Shown piece after piece: positions 34,806 to 48,874 of a stretch of 64,000 bases of DNA. The DNA is taken from positions 198,407,741 to 198,471,740 of the forward strand of contig CM041465.1 in assembly GCA_023213395.1 (NCBI GenBank). Reading direction: 5' to 3'. Each line of letters begins with the position of its first letter. The first letter of the stretch is position 1. This stretch comes from Cycas panzhihuaensis. Taxonomy: Eukaryota > Cycadophyta. Position numbers and translations under genes: made by a program. Below the pieces are notes generated by a model. The model saw nothing but the letters and a program-made list of their open reading frames with translations, did no database searches and had not been told where the DNA came from.

Positions 34806-37800
34806 TGCCATCTTAATTCAAGCAGAATGTTAACTATATATTGAAAGACAAAGAAAATTAGGATTTATGGTACATTAGAGTTAAAAATGCTATAAAGTAT
34901 GAAGGCCTTTAGAGAGCCTATTTACAGCCTATACCTAGCATACTAGCAAGAACTATAACAACCGCTTCCAGTGAATCCTCCCCAGTAGCTCCTACAGATG
35001 TTGCAGCCAAACTACAATGGAAGATAGATTATGAAAAGATTTATGCTCGAAGGTTCTTAAAGTTCTCAAGAAGAACTTTGATACCAAATCAGATTCAGAA
35101 TTTATTCATCTTATTCTAAAAATGAACAAATTAAAAATGCGTATATGCTCATCAGATAATAAATCTCCTTCGACCAATCAAACAGGCAATTCATAAAGAT
35201 TTTAAGACTCAATGTATCACTTGGGCATTCTTGATCCAGTCATATCTATATATTCCTGATTATTAAAACTTATTTGAAAGTCTTCAATCTAATGGAACAT
35301 TGAAGACACTCAGCTTTGAAGTACTTGCTGATAAATTCATAGAATTTAACAAGACCTTTGATACGAACTTTGTAGCCTCTGACTCTCTTTCAAATACAGC
35401 CTTTGAGGTAGAAGAAGAAGTTTGCTACACAAGAAATTAAGGTCTCTCTCATGGTAGAGAAAATAACCAAGCAAGAGGAAGATGAAGAAATATAGGAAAT
35501 TATCCACAAGGTCAACCAAACCCTGAGTCACAATCTCAACAGTTTCAAGGCCAAGGGCCACCTCAACAAAGAGCAAGATAGTCAGGCCAAACCAAGACTC
35601 TTCGTGGGACTAGTAATCAAACTATTATGTGTGATCAGTGTAACTGTAAAGGGCGCTTAGCAAAAGACTGTAAAACTACCACTTATATGTTGGCTAAGTT
35701 ACAACTAAAATATGGAGCTCACAATGTTTAAGAAAGTTATGAAGAATCCTTTAGTGGTGTAGGTTTTGTACAAACACACGTTCAAAGAATTGAGGGATTT
35801 TCAGCATCAAATACCATTAACCAACCAAAGAGATACTTTGAAGCTCAATGTGGATATATCACTTGTGAATTCTCTTTACCAATGCCAAGGCCTATTGGAA
35901 TTGCCAATAGTGTGGCTTCAATCGATGGACAGTGGATCATGGACACAGGAGCAACTCAATATATGACATGTAATCGCAGTCTATATCAGACATTTAACTC
36001 AAATATTTAAGAAATTATTCACGTGGCTGATAAATCACAACAACCTATTGAAGGAATTGGTAACGTTCACTTAAAACTCCCAGGCTTAGAAGAATTTACA
36101 TTGCTTGATGTCTTATACATACCCAATCTTAAATAAAACCTACTATTCTTATCCACACTTGTCTCTCATGGATTTGATCTGAGTGTAACCGCAAATGACC
36201 AGACTCTCTAGGTCATTTACCCTCCAACTAATCAGGTGGTTTTGACTGGATATCTCTCTAGCAAACTCTTTCGACTGAATGGATCTCCATCTTCTGAAGC
36301 CCATTGTGCCTAAAGCCCTTGTGCCAATGAAGAATTTACATTTAATTCCATCTTGAATCATTCAACGTTATCACCATAAGCTCTTTGGCATACTCGTATG
36401 GGCCATGTTCACATTGATAGACTTAGAGATCTTTCTAACACTCTTCCAAATCTTCCAAAGTTCTCCTCTAAGCCCTTTAAATATGAAGCTTCTATCATTG
36501 CCAAATCTCATAGACAACCCTTTCCCAAAAGTCAGTAGAAATTGAGCCATCCATTACAATTGGTACACTCTTATTTGTGCGGGCTAATGCCCATTCCTTC
36601 ACTAAAGGGTAAGTTATATTATATCTCCTTCATTGATGATTTCACTAAAAAAGTATGGGTAGCTTTTCTACATAAGAAAGATGAAGCCTTTCGTATATTC
36701 AAAGAATACAAATCCCTCACTGAAAAGGAGTCAGGTTATTAACTCAAATGTCTTTGAACTGATAATGGTGGCAAATATACCTCACATGAGTTTGAAAGCT
36801 ACCTTCGAGATAATGGCATAAAGCATGAAACAACAGTAGCAGGTACACCATAGCAAAATAGAGTTGCCGAGTATATGAATAGGAGAATCATAAACATGGC
36901 TCGGGCTATGTTGATATACAAAAATGTACCTGCCTACCTATGGGTCAAGCTATCTAAATAATCGCTTATTATATCAATGTTGTTAACCCATCAAAAGTAG
37001 TACAATCACCTAATGAAAAGTGGTCAGGACAAGCCCCCATTGTTCACTACAAAATTTTTGGCTCTATATGCTATGCCCACATTCTGGATGTAGATCGAAA
37101 TAAACTACAACCAAGGGCACTTAAAGGTATCTTTGTTGGATACCCTATGGATAAGAAAGGGTATAAGGTTTTTATACCTTCACAAGGAAAAATCATTGTT
37201 ACCAGAGGTGTTGTTTTTGTAGAGATAGAAGATCAATTACTTAAACTGGACTTTAAAGTACCCTCATGGCACTATAATCATGTTATCAAGTATAATGTTC
37301 AGATTTCAAAATTTAGGATGACGGATAGACATAAATTACTCCAAATATTGGAAGCTGACAATAGAGCCTCAGAGGATATAAGTTGTGACTCTAAACCGAT
37401 TAGTACACATCTAGCACCATCTTTTGAAGATAGTAAAGTTAACAAAGGTAAAACCATTATAAAAGAACCATCATCTCCACCTTCAGTCGATAAAGATAAA
37501 ACATTGGTGGAAGGACCATTTTCCTTAGGCACATCAACATCCTCCTCACAAAATAATCATTTCAATGAACAAGATGAGAATCAAGAAGTTGAGAAAATGA
37601 GGACCACATTCCCAAATCAAGGATCTCAAGAAGCCTGCCAACTTAATAAAGATATATGATTAGATTATGTGGGAAAAACTGGCACTCAAAGTGCCCACAG
37701 CAAAAGGATGTAAGAATCATTATATATTAAGCTTGAACAGGTAGAACTATACCTTACTCTTAATGAAGAGCCCCTAATGTACCAAGAAGCAATGTAATAA

Positions 37801-38297
37801 ACGAATAGTACCAATCTCTTATCAACAATGATACATGGCAGCTTGTTAATCTACCTCTTGGCGGAAAGGTAATTCAAAATAAATGAGTCTTCAAAAGTAA
37901 ATATAGATCAGACGGCACACTGAAAAATGCAAGGCGAGATTGGTAGCTAAAGGATTTACACAAAGGGAAAGCATTGACTATACTGAAGTATTTGCACCTA
38001 CAACCAAGTAGCCTACAATTAGAACTCTTATGGCCTTGCGTCAACAGTGGTTGGAAAATCCACCAACTCGATATTAAGACCGCTTTCAAGAGAGATCTTG
38101 AAGAAGAAATTTACATGGCTCAGCCAGAAGGATATGAGATTGAAGGTCAAGAGCATAAGGTTTGCAGGCTCAGAAAGTCCTTATACAGCCTTAAACAAGT
38201 CACTCATTCTTGGTTTACCAAGTTGTCTGAAAGAATTAGGCAACTTGGATATGAGGTTTGTGACTACCAAGATATTGATACAACATTGTTCATTATT
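34806..38297 (+). pseudogene. copia gag-pol remnant (gag, protease, integrase, partial RT)
   Basis: Gag starts near 34806; its zinc knuckle, 35630-35671, reads CDQCNCKGRLAKDC with the His replaced by Arg. Protease has WIMDTGATQYM with an intact DTGA at 35942-35953. The pre-integrase motif LWHTRMGH is near 36380-36410. The integrase core starts near 36540 (ISFIDDFTKKVWVAFL) and has DNGGKYTSHEF near 36759-36790, then TP-stop-QNRVAEYMN near 36847-36880. The C-terminus and linker form the 170-codon frame 37147-37659 (KGYKVFIPSQGKIIVTRGVVF). RT is present from about 37740 to 38297, with LRPLS/LRKSLYSLKQ-type sequence, and then stops. Several stops and frameshifts; not functional. Confidence 0.9.
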
Positions 38298-40479
38298 TTT
38301 TAACTCTATGTGGATTTCTTTTGTTGGTTCATCATCTAAATGATAACATATTAAGAAGAATAAAAGATGAGTATGTAGCTTTACTTACTTGTTACTCTAA
38401 TGTCCATGTCATTCTTAGCTTATGGGAAACACTTACCTCCTTAGCAGTAAAACCTATTCAACTTATGGCTAAAAGATAGTAAATTCTATCAATAAAGATC
38501 TAGTTAGTCCATTAATGAGCTCATATGTATAAGAAGAGGAATGGATTTTCCATAGTTTAGCCTTGTTAGTAGGTAATCAAAAGATATTACCCTTAATTTA
38601 GCCTTATTGGAAAGATAAGTTAGAGGTGTATTGACTAGGAAGGGTAATAGGTCAGTGACCAGATCAAACCAATCTAGGCTAGTGGTTGTGAGGAACTTAG
38701 ATAAGTATAAATGGGGCCACCATAGTTTATCCTCATGAGTGGCTATCTTTTAGAGTGATCTTAGGTAGTTGGGGGATTGGACTAATAACTAAATAAGATA
38801 GGAATGATAGCCAAAATTTTTGTTCAAAAGCTTAGGGACTTAGACAAATGAGGCAATGCTTTAAATATTAAGGGAGAGGACTCAAGTGTCAAGGTGGGTT
38901 GCCATAGTTTAGCCTCATTAGTAGTCATTTGTCGAAGGAGGTCTTTGGGATTATCTTAGAGCCATAGTTTTTATTTTTATGGTTTTATAATTTTCTTGTA
39001 TTTTTATTATTTTATAATTTTTTTAGAAACTTTAATAGTTTTATATTAGGTTTTTAGTTTTTAAGATGTTTTCCTAAAATGAGGTAGATAAACTGGAAAG
39101 GAAATGACATAAATAAGCAAGGAAGAGGTTTTGGATACTAATGTAACAATACACTCTAGGGACATTATAGCCTAACCAAGTATATATAAGTGTTTACAAA
39201 TGTACATAATAGTTTATACTTATTTCATAGTAAAAGTGATAGTTTAGGCTCTTATCAAAGTGAAGGGGAAGTTGACACCTTGGCCTAACTTTCATGGTGG
39301 GCTAAGGATACCAGAAATTATCACCACAATTTAACTTCTTTGGTGAGTGCCCCTTAGAGGTAGTGATAGAGGAGTTGTCTAATAGACAGGATCTTAATAA
39401 AAGGACCATTAGGTTGGAGGAGGATCTTGCATCTATGACAAATGGTGCTCAAGAATGAAGGTGACCGATCGATTTGTCTCAATCTTATATTCTCGTGGGA
39501 TATAGTCGGTGTTAATAGGAGAGAATCATGCTAAGAGGAAGCTAACCTAGTTAGAAAGGCCATGCAATTTAGGACAATTAACTTGGTAGACCTGAGTAAG
39601 TTATGAGACAATAAGCTAGGAGTCTAAGTATAATATAATAGGGACTTGATGAATACCTAAAGCATTAGTCGAGGCCTTTATAATAGTAATGTATTTAGCT
39701 ATGTTATTAGTTACTATAGGCAAATAGACTCCAAATTGAATAAGTAGGTGTCTTGGGTGATCATAAATGGTTTAAGATACAGTTAAAGGGATAGGATTCC
39801 CATGGCTAGCTCTATCAGTATGGATAATCAATGCCATGGGAAAATGCAATAGTAACTTAGAGTAGGCTTGATGAATGAGGGGGATGGGAAAAACTTAGCC
39901 AACATCACTAGGGCATAGGTTTGTTTGTAAGCTTTGACTAAAACAATGGATTAAATGCAAACATTATTAGTGGATCTATGTTAGTATCATAAGTAATTTT
40001 ATGGTTTATTTTGAATTTATCTATGTTGAGTAGGTTTCGATCATAACTAAGGCCACAATGGACCGAAATAGTTAGATCTAAAGGTCCTAAATAACCCATA
40101 TTACAAACTATAAGTGGGGATGAGACTGATATGTGACCTTCCCTAGATACTATGAAAGTGGTGGTAAGTACATACAACTTGTGCTCCCAGAAATAATTAT
40201 ATATCTCTCATATGATATCAAAATCTAGTGGCATTAGTTGTGTTCTAAGTTAACTCTTGGAGGTTTTAATGAGTGGTTATATAATATGCTTTGAAGATTT
40301 TTTAAGGTAATTTTAATGATATTATATTTGAATATTGATTTGACAAGATGTTAAAGTGAAGCATGTGATTTAAAGAAAAGGTGTTTTGTCACATGGGACT
40401 ACTTAGATAACCATTTCTACAGGTTTGTTCCATGGTGTAGTGGATGGGGCTGAGAGTTTTCATCTTGATTTGTCTCTTA
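38298..40479. other. gene-free spacer between duplicated units
   Basis: No coding frame recognised and no homology seen to 3123-6829. A short motif related to CATAGTTTAGCCTCATTAGTAG recurs at about 38551, 38721, 38910 and, weakly, 39325, suggesting an old tandem or dispersed repeat. Richer in GG and TAG than the flanks. Confidence 0.55.
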
Positions 40480-43290
40480 CAATTGTGGCCTTAGTTGAGA
40501 GAGGCAAAAATAGGTAAAATGAGAGCAGGTGAACACTACTTAGAAGGTGAATATTAGTAAACCATGTACAAGAAATCTATTTTAGAGAATTAGTGAGTAC
40601 AATAATTGGTTACACCCGTGCTTTAATAGATGTTTGGTTTTTATGTAGACCCATCATCAAGATTTAAAGTAGTTATGTGATATGGTCTAACATTAAAGGG
40701 GGAATATTAGGTAATGTTAACCTATAAAAAAATTTAATTAATGTAAATCAATATGGTTATCCCTTTAATGTAGTTAATTAATTGACTAAGTGGCTCGTGA
40801 AATGTGATTAGATAACTAAGTGGTTTAATATACCATAAATACATATCAGTTTAATAATATAATTTGGAGGTGGCTATTTCCCACAAGTATGTTATATTCC
40901 AAACATATATATTTTTTATATTTATTCTTTATTTCCACATGTATGGCATAGTGTCATAATCTTGTATGAACATAAGACCTATATGACGTGTTTATGCAGT
41001 TTTATTTCCATCATTTGGTATCTGCATATGTTTTGATCCTACCATATTCTAACAAAGATAATATATGTAATGTGTTTCATGCTATTTGTTATATGTGGTT
41101 ATTGTATTTCTAGCTAAATATACATCTTCAACTGACTTTTGATGGCTAAAAATCTTATTTTATGCATAACTTAGAATTTTTTTCTTTTCAATTAATCTCT
41201 TTCAAATAACATATGAGATCTCTCCTCATCTCATATGAGATAATTAACTATAACTATTCATTCTTAAATAATATCAACATCTCAAATAATATTCTCTCCT
41301 TACTCAACATGCATCTCAATTCTTCATTCTCACCTCCCATTTCAAACCAACTAAGTCAAGATTCAACAAGATAATAATGTCATTCATTAATAACATTCTT
41401 TTAAATATATCAAGGTGTTTTCAAATATATCCTTCAGTCATTCATTCAATTAGGTGATTATTATCATTTTTCTTCAACTTTTCATGTCTTAAATTTATCA
41501 TAATTTAACTGACTCATTATAAAGGGTTTTACTCTTCTTCATGGTGGATCAACAAACATTATCTTGGAATGTAAATGTGTCATTTTTCATCATTATATAT
41601 GTTCTTAAGTGTGTTTAAAACTTGAAAAATGAGCCAATATTTTTTTTCTTCTCTTTTCTTTAAAATTCACTAAAACATTTATATAAAATGTACAAATACA
41701 CCAATGAACCTTCAACCATTTAAAAAGGATTCTCATGTATTTCATATTTTTTAAATTTAAGCCATTAAATATATTAAATAAGATATTCAAACATCCAAGT
41801 GTAAGTTTTTCATCAAACGAATATTTATCATCATTAACATGCATTTAATATACTTCGACATACGCCTAAGAACCCTTAAAATCATTTTAAAAAAAAAGTT
41901 AAATATCGTTTTTCATTTCTCAACAAATGACTTTATAACTATACCCAAAATTACTTTTCCAAATTTACTGATTAAAATTTTTATCCTTTAATTTCTAAGT
42001 TATACCTCACAATCACTCATTATGTATGTATATGAGTTTAATTTCTAATGCCTTAATTAAATCAAAATTTTGACTTCATATGTAATAGTTATTCTTAAAA
42101 TACTACTAGTGTATCATAATATATATATGTATATATAGATACACATGCCTCTTGTAATAACGTTCACTTATGTATGGAGAGGGCTAGCCTATGTAGGTGA
42201 ACTTCAAGTAGTAATAGCCTTCCTCACATATTTATGGACCAGTTCAAACTTATATGTTTAATGAAATATGGTGCACCACATCCATAAATACATCCATGTA
42301 AAAGCATCAATAAAATATCTCTACTGTTTAACTTTCAATACTATCAACATGCCCTTGATATATGATCACATCTCATTGGTATACCACCAATTTATAGCTT
42401 ATCATAATAATCTATTAATTAGCTTTTAAAATGGCTGATGCTAGCTTAATACTTGCTTTTTAATAGATATACACAATGCATATATAGATCATCTTTAGAT
42501 AGCAAAGATTTCCACCAAGTTCTTATGGTCTTTAATATTCTAATTATTTACTTCATTCATCTAAAACTAGCTTTTCACACATCTCCTAGGATCTTCTACT
42601 GACTCCAACCTCTTTCTACATACTACTTACTTTATTTAGGCTTTAATACCATTTAAATTTTATGAAATCATCTTGTGTGTAGCTTTGAAATTATCTCACA
42701 GGCCTCCTGGGATCTTCTACTAACTACAAACTCTTTTTATATACTTCTTGCTTTACTTAGGCTCTAATATCATATTAAAATTTCTGGAATCATCTTATTA
42801 AAATTTAACATACTTTAATACTATATTAGATTTGTTATACATATAAGTTAGTTTTATTTTATAAAAAACTCATACCCTATAACTTGCACAAATAATAAAT
42901 GAATTATGATTCATAAGTTAATCATAAGATAAGACATCAAACACATAAATAAGATATATATACAATAATATAACATAATCATACATAGAAAAAATATCAT
43001 ATAAGATAAGATTAATATATGAAAAGCTCTTGATTAGAAAAACCATAAGAGAAAAGTGATCAACTTAACTCTCAATTGATCTTTTGATATATGCACATAT
43101 ATATAACGATTATCACCTCATATATAAGTAATAGAATATAAGAACTTCAACAATCAATAATATCATATTAGTACATTGACCATTTAAATTATATGTAAGA
43201 ACCTTTATGTTGAACAATCATATTATATCACAACTTAGCCATATAAATTAAATATAATATCAAATATTATGAAATCTAGTATTTTAATAA
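40480..43290. other. AT-rich non-coding DNA left of gypsy copy 2
   Basis: Counterpart of 6830-9623. No gene recognised. The tandem duplication carrying the primer-site-like sequence is present near 42590-42790, with the site further degraded. Confidence 0.6.
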
Positions 43291-43295
43291 AATTA

Positions 43296-43602
43296 TATTA
43301 TGGATTCAATTCCCTAATTCACATTCTCTTATATCTTCTGCTTCTTCTCTCTCTTATTTTTTCTTATATATTCTATTTCTTCTCTCTTTATATCCCATAT
43401 GCATAAGTAGTAGGTTATGTAGCGGCCATAGAGACTTATATATATTCATGTAATCCTTAGAGGAGTACCTTAAATATCATTGCTATTGTATATAATTAGG
43501 AGGTTATCACCTTGAAGGGTATTCCAATACAATTATTCTCTTTGGTATTATTTAGGCATTGTGCTGGTGTATTATTATCATTGAAGGAATGATATCCTAC
43601 CA
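43296..43602 (+). repeat. gypsy 5' LTR, copy 2 (307 bp)
   Basis: Ends CTACCA. It has a single 60-bp block where the 3' LTR has two. The first base pair is TA rather than TG. Confidence 0.85.
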
Positions 43603-43604
43603 TG

Positions 43605-43620
43605 TGGTATTAAAGCAATC
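43605..43620 (+). other. gypsy primer-binding site, copy 2
   Basis: TGGTATTAAAGCAATC, two transitions from TGGTATCAGAGC over the first 12 bases; two bases after the LTR end. Confidence 0.75.
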
Positions 43621-44616
43621 GATTCACAGACTCTGGAAGAGTCAAATGTATTAAATAGTTAGTTTTTTTTAATCAATTTTTATTTCTGTTAGTATTTATT
43701 CTCATTTTAAATTCTTGCTTAATTACTTCTACTTTTTGGGTGTAGATAACATTGTAATCAGGTAGGTACCATGACACTACTATTGGGCAATTTTTGCCTA
43801 CATTTAGATAGGACCTTATATTGAGTATCTATAAATATCATGAAGAACTATCATTTTAAGCTATGTTCATTATGGCTTTTATGTCCTCTATATGAAGAAT
43901 TAGAGATCACACTCCTGAACCAAGCCTTAGATAAAACTTGGCTCTAAAACTATACCTCCACATACCTATGGATATATAAGAGGACTCCTTAAGTAGGTCT
44001 TCTTAGTATAGGTAACCATAAGAAACCTATTAGCCATCTATAATTTATAGTACACTGGTAAGCAGTTAGCCTCAGAAAGTTACTCTCCTCATACCCTAGA
44101 GACGGGAAAGTATACCTGTAGGGTAGAGCATTAGCCTCTATAAGTTGATACTATTTATGACTATGATCAATATAATAGAGAGCCTATAAACCAGATAATC
44201 CTAGACCTAGTGAGCCTAGTTAATCTATTAGTAGTACGTGTACACCTAGAAAGTCAATGCCCTCATTAATTTATAAACCTAGTATGTCTAGCCAGTTTAT
44301 TATTAATCCATACACATGTAATCCATTAGTTAATCAGCTAATTATATGTGACCAAAAAAATTTTAAAAAGAAAGAAAAATAAAATAAAAGTAGAAAAGAA
44401 AAAAAACGTTAGTTAGTCAATTGGAAGTGATGAAAAAATCTAGATTGCTTTATTATAAAAGATTAAGGATAATAGTCTATTAACAGTCTATCAAGCCCTT
44501 TTTATTCACATTTACTAACTAGGATTCAACTTAGGTCTTGTAAATAAATGATCCCTAAGTTAAACCCTAACTAGAACTGAAATCTTAATGATGTTATCAT
44601 ACAACTTGAAGGAGAC

Positions 44617-47600
44617 ATGTTGCAAATCCAAACTAACCTCAATGAAAATTTTAAAAGGGTAATACAAGAGCTCATAATTATGAAACTTTTTAACGAAGAA
44701 GACAATCATTACAAGTTAGAAGAAAATATTAAATTCAATTATACTACTCACATACGTGAGGGTCACTTTAATAATGAAGATAAAGATAATGATAATAGAT
44801 GCTTCTGTCTTAACTCTATTCCTAAGTTAGAAATCAAAAAATTGAATGGCACATATGTGCATACCTAGGTTACCCAAATGGAGTAATACTTTTATCTTTA
44901 TTAGGCTCCAACTAACAAGAATATCCCTATTATCTCTCTACACATGGATGGGCTTAGTTATTAATATGAAGGTTTTGTTAAAGACCTTATAGCTTAATAT
45001 AATAACACATAAGATCATAACCACTTCAACTAGTTAGCTAAAGTCAAATAGAAGGGTACTATTTCAACTTATACAACATAATACCAATGTCTCTCCATAA
45101 GGGTTGATGGTCTCTATCATGATAAATTACTTGAGTTATACATTGGTGTATTATAGGATGCCATCACACATGAGTTATAACCCTTAAAACTTGATAACAT
45201 CTCTATATCTATCAATTTTTCTTAACACATCGAAGCTAAAAATAATGTATCTCGACCATTTCCATGAATTGTCCTAGAAAAATGATCGTAATCTTAGCTT
45301 TTTCGTATGTGATAAATGACTTCCTCAGAGATAGATGAAAAATGGTTGAAAGGGTTATGTTTTTTTTACAATAAAAAGTAGAACAAAGAACATAAGTGCC
45401 TTGAACCGTGCTTATTAATTATTAAGGACATCTTAGATGATGGACCAACAAAAGAAATCCACCTAGAGCTAAAAAATAATGACCATGATCCACTTCAGGA
45501 GGAAGATGAAGATTACCACTATTATATCGATGCATGCCCTTATTGGAATTATGACCCCACAAACACTCAAACTTAATAGGTATATCAAGAAAACGAAAGT
45601 GGTTATCCTCATAGATTTTAGGAGCACCCATAATTTTTTAAATTAGAAACTTATTGAAGAACTCAATTATGTTCTATATCTTATAAAAAATTTCTAGGTT
45701 ATGGTGATTAATAAAGGGACACTCTTTGTGGGGGAAGATGTCATTATATCAAGCTATAAATAGGTTACTATCACCTCTTCACTTCTATATATGTCATTCC
45801 TATTAAAGAAGTTGATGTTGTACTGGGGGTATAATGGCTTAAACCATTAGAGACCATTCAACTAAATTATGCAAGAGCTCCTTATCTGATTTACTTATGA
45901 AGGAATTGACTATGAATTGAATGGGATAGTTCCTGCCCCAACTTAAATCATCAACTCACATTGTATGGAAAGGCTAATTAAAAATGGTGGTATAAGGATC
46001 ATTCCTAAATATTATGCTCTGGAAGGTTAGAAACTTCCAATGGAGGGGGATATTCTCCAAGATGATAACATCCTCAATGACTTGAAATTAGTGCTTTATC
46101 ACTAAAACCAAGTCTTTAAGGATATTCCTCAAGGTCTTCCCCTAACACAAGACTAAGATCATGACATTGGCCTAGTAGCTAGAAGTAATCCTCCTTATAT
46201 TCGGCTATATCAGTACCCCTACCAATAAAATAATAAATTTGAATAGATAGTTTAATAACTCCTTAATGCCAATACTATTAGGAAAAGTAAAAGTACCTTT
46301 TCTACCCCAATGATTTTAGTAAGAAAAAGTGATGGCTTATTTTACATGTGTGTAGACTATCATGAGCTTAATAAGATAACCACAAAGGATAGATTTTTTA
46401 TATCATTCATCGATGAACTCTTAGATGAGTTCCATGGAGCAACATTCTTCACATCATTAGACTTGAAGTTAGGATGTCATCAAATTAGGATCAAGGCAAA
46501 TGATGTTTACAAGATGATATTTCGTATACATGAATGGTATTATGAATTTTTAGTCATATCATTTGGCCTTACTAATACCCCATCCACCTTTCAATAACTC
46601 ATGAACAAACTCTTTTGGCCTTATTTAAGAAACTTTGTGCTAGTCTTTTTTTATGACATTCTGATCTTTATTCACACTTGGGAAGACCATCTTCATCATG
46701 CTGATAAGGCATTATAGGTGTTTACAAATAACTAACTTTATGCCAAAAATTAAAGTGTTACTTTAGGCAAATAGAAATAGAATATTTAGGCTATATTATC
46801 TCCCAAGAAGGAGTCAAGGTGGATCCTAAGAAATTTCTAATTATCATAAATTGGCCTAAACCTAAAAATATCAAGGCCTTCATCAATTCTTAGTAATTAT
46901 AAGGTATTATTAAAAGTTTATTTAAGGTTATGGAAGGATTACTTCTGCATTAATTAGCTTGTTAGAAAAGGATTTCAATACTTAAAGGTGGCTTTAACTA
47001 CCACTCCAGTTCTTACAACACCAAGCTTTATAAAGACCTTCATTATTGAATGTGATGCATTAAGGTAAGGAATTAGAGTAGTCTTAATATAAGAAGGGAA
47101 ACCTTTAGTCTTTAAAAGTCATCAACTTACAACCAGGGATAAGTTAAATCCACATATGAGAAGGAGATGCTGGTAATTCTCCATGCAATTAGGAAATGAG
47201 TATAATATTTACTTGGGATACATTTCTAGATTAAAACAAACCATGATAGCTTAAAACATTTCCTAGCTTAAACGATGATATCTGAGGAACAATAAAAATT
47301 GGTCACTAAAATGTAATATCCTTAAAATCATATATAAAAAATGTAAGGATAATATAGTGGCTAATGCTTTATGTCACAAGGAAGAAGGCTCTGTACTATA
47401 TCCTATCGCCATGGTCAATCCCTCTTGGATAGCAGTTGTCAAACAAGAATAGGATCATGACCTCTTTACGAAGTAGATCATTCAAGACCTTCAAGATGGG
47501 GTAGGGTACTTAACCCACTACACATGGTTCATAAATATTCTTTAGTATAAGAATAGGATATATATGTACCCTCACTCTAGTCTTAATGAGTAAATTTTGC

Positions 47601-48850
47601 ATGATACACGTGTCTCCCCAATAGTATGTTATTCACGTCTCCTATGGATATACTACTACTTAAAATAATATTTATTTTGGAAGGTCAAAAAAGAAGATGT
47701 AAAGCAGTATGTTTCCTCATGTGAAATTTGTCAATGATATAAGATAGAAATAGTCAAGTCCCAAGACTGTTGTAACCCCTTCCTAGACCAAATCAGCAAT
47801 GGGAAGAAATTTCCATAGACTTCGTAGTGGGTCTTCCTAACTTTGAAAGAAAAGATGTTATACTTATGGATGTTGATATGATAACTAAATATTCTCATTT
47901 ATATAGCATCCAAACCATATATAAGGTAAAATAAATTACTGAGATCTTTTGAAAGAATATACATAGGTTGCATGGCATGCCCAAACACATAGTTAATGAT
48001 CATGATCTAGTTCCCTAACAACTTCTAAACAAAACTCTTTCATCTACTCAGTAACAAGCTAACAATAAGCTCATCATACCATGTACAAATAGATGGTTAA
48101 ACTGAGGTGGTTAATAAGTGCCTCCAAAGATACATTTATTGTTATGCTTTAGACAAGCAAGGCTAGTGGTATCATTTGCTTCCCTTAGTAGAATGGTGGT
48201 ATAATGCAAATTATCACGTATCAATAGGAATGGCTTCATTCCAAACATTATATGTCTATGAACCACCTACACTTAAGAATTATGCCATAATTAGTTCTAA
48301 GTTTCAAGTAGTCAAGGACCACATCCATCAAACAATAGAGATTTTGAAGATACTAAAGGAAAATTTGAACCTTGTATAAAATCAAGTGAAAGAATAGGTA
48401 GATAAAGTGTGAAGTGAATAAGTACTTTGACCAAGTGATTGGGCATACTTATGGTTGCAACCATACAAGCATGCGTCTCTCAAATAAGATGGGAAGTGAA
48501 AATTACAACCCTAACTTTATGGACCTTACAAAATTCTCAAGAAGATTGATGAAGTTGCATCTACATTGGACTTACCACCACCATCAAGGATCCATAATGT
48601 CTTTCACTTTTTATGTCTCAAGATGGTAATTGGGTAGTGGATACAAGTTCAAATTGCATTACCTATCTTAAATGATGTGGGGCAAGTACAACTCATTTTA
48701 GAATGCATCATCAAGAGAAGAATTCAACATCTACGATCTAGATAAATCATTGAGTATCTCATCAACTAAAATAACTTCCATAAGAAGATGTAACATGGGA
48801 GAATGAACAATTTATCCATGAGCAATCTGAGATTAGTAAGCTTTGAGGGC
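44617..48850 (+). pseudogene. gypsy gag-pol remnant, copy 2
   Basis: Gag from 44617 (83 open codons, then TAG). The zinc knuckle remnant is near 45357-45430. Protease near 45600-45660 reads LIDFRSTHNFLN, the same DFRST change as copy 1, so it predates the duplication. RT is best preserved at 46310-46597 ([44 protein letters not shown]). The active site near 46650 reads FYDILIF, one Asp short and different from copy 1. Integrase region about 47620-48380; the chromodomain-like tail near 48745-48850 has WENE. Many stops. Confidence 0.9.
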
Positions 48851-48861
48851 AAAGCTTTTTT

Positions 48862-48872
48862 AAGGGGAGGGA
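48862..48872 (+). other. gypsy polypurine tract, copy 2
   Basis: AAGGGGAGGGA immediately before the 3' LTR. Confidence 0.75.
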
Positions 48873-48874
48873 CT

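Larger units (their letters stand above)
32602..38297 (+). mobile_element. Ty1/copia element, 5' part, truncated inside RT
   Basis: 312-bp 5' LTR, primer-binding site (32916-32930), leader, gag, protease, integrase and the N-terminal half of RT, ending abruptly at about 38297, where homology with the first copia element (near 1380) stops. RNase H and 3' LTR are missing. Same family and orientation as the element at 1-3122. Situated between the two duplicated units. Confidence 0.92.

Noticed and set aside
37147-37659. 170-codon open frame, longest in the window, as a host gene
   Set aside because: It is the integrase C-terminus and linker of the copia element, matching positions 190-690 of the first element.
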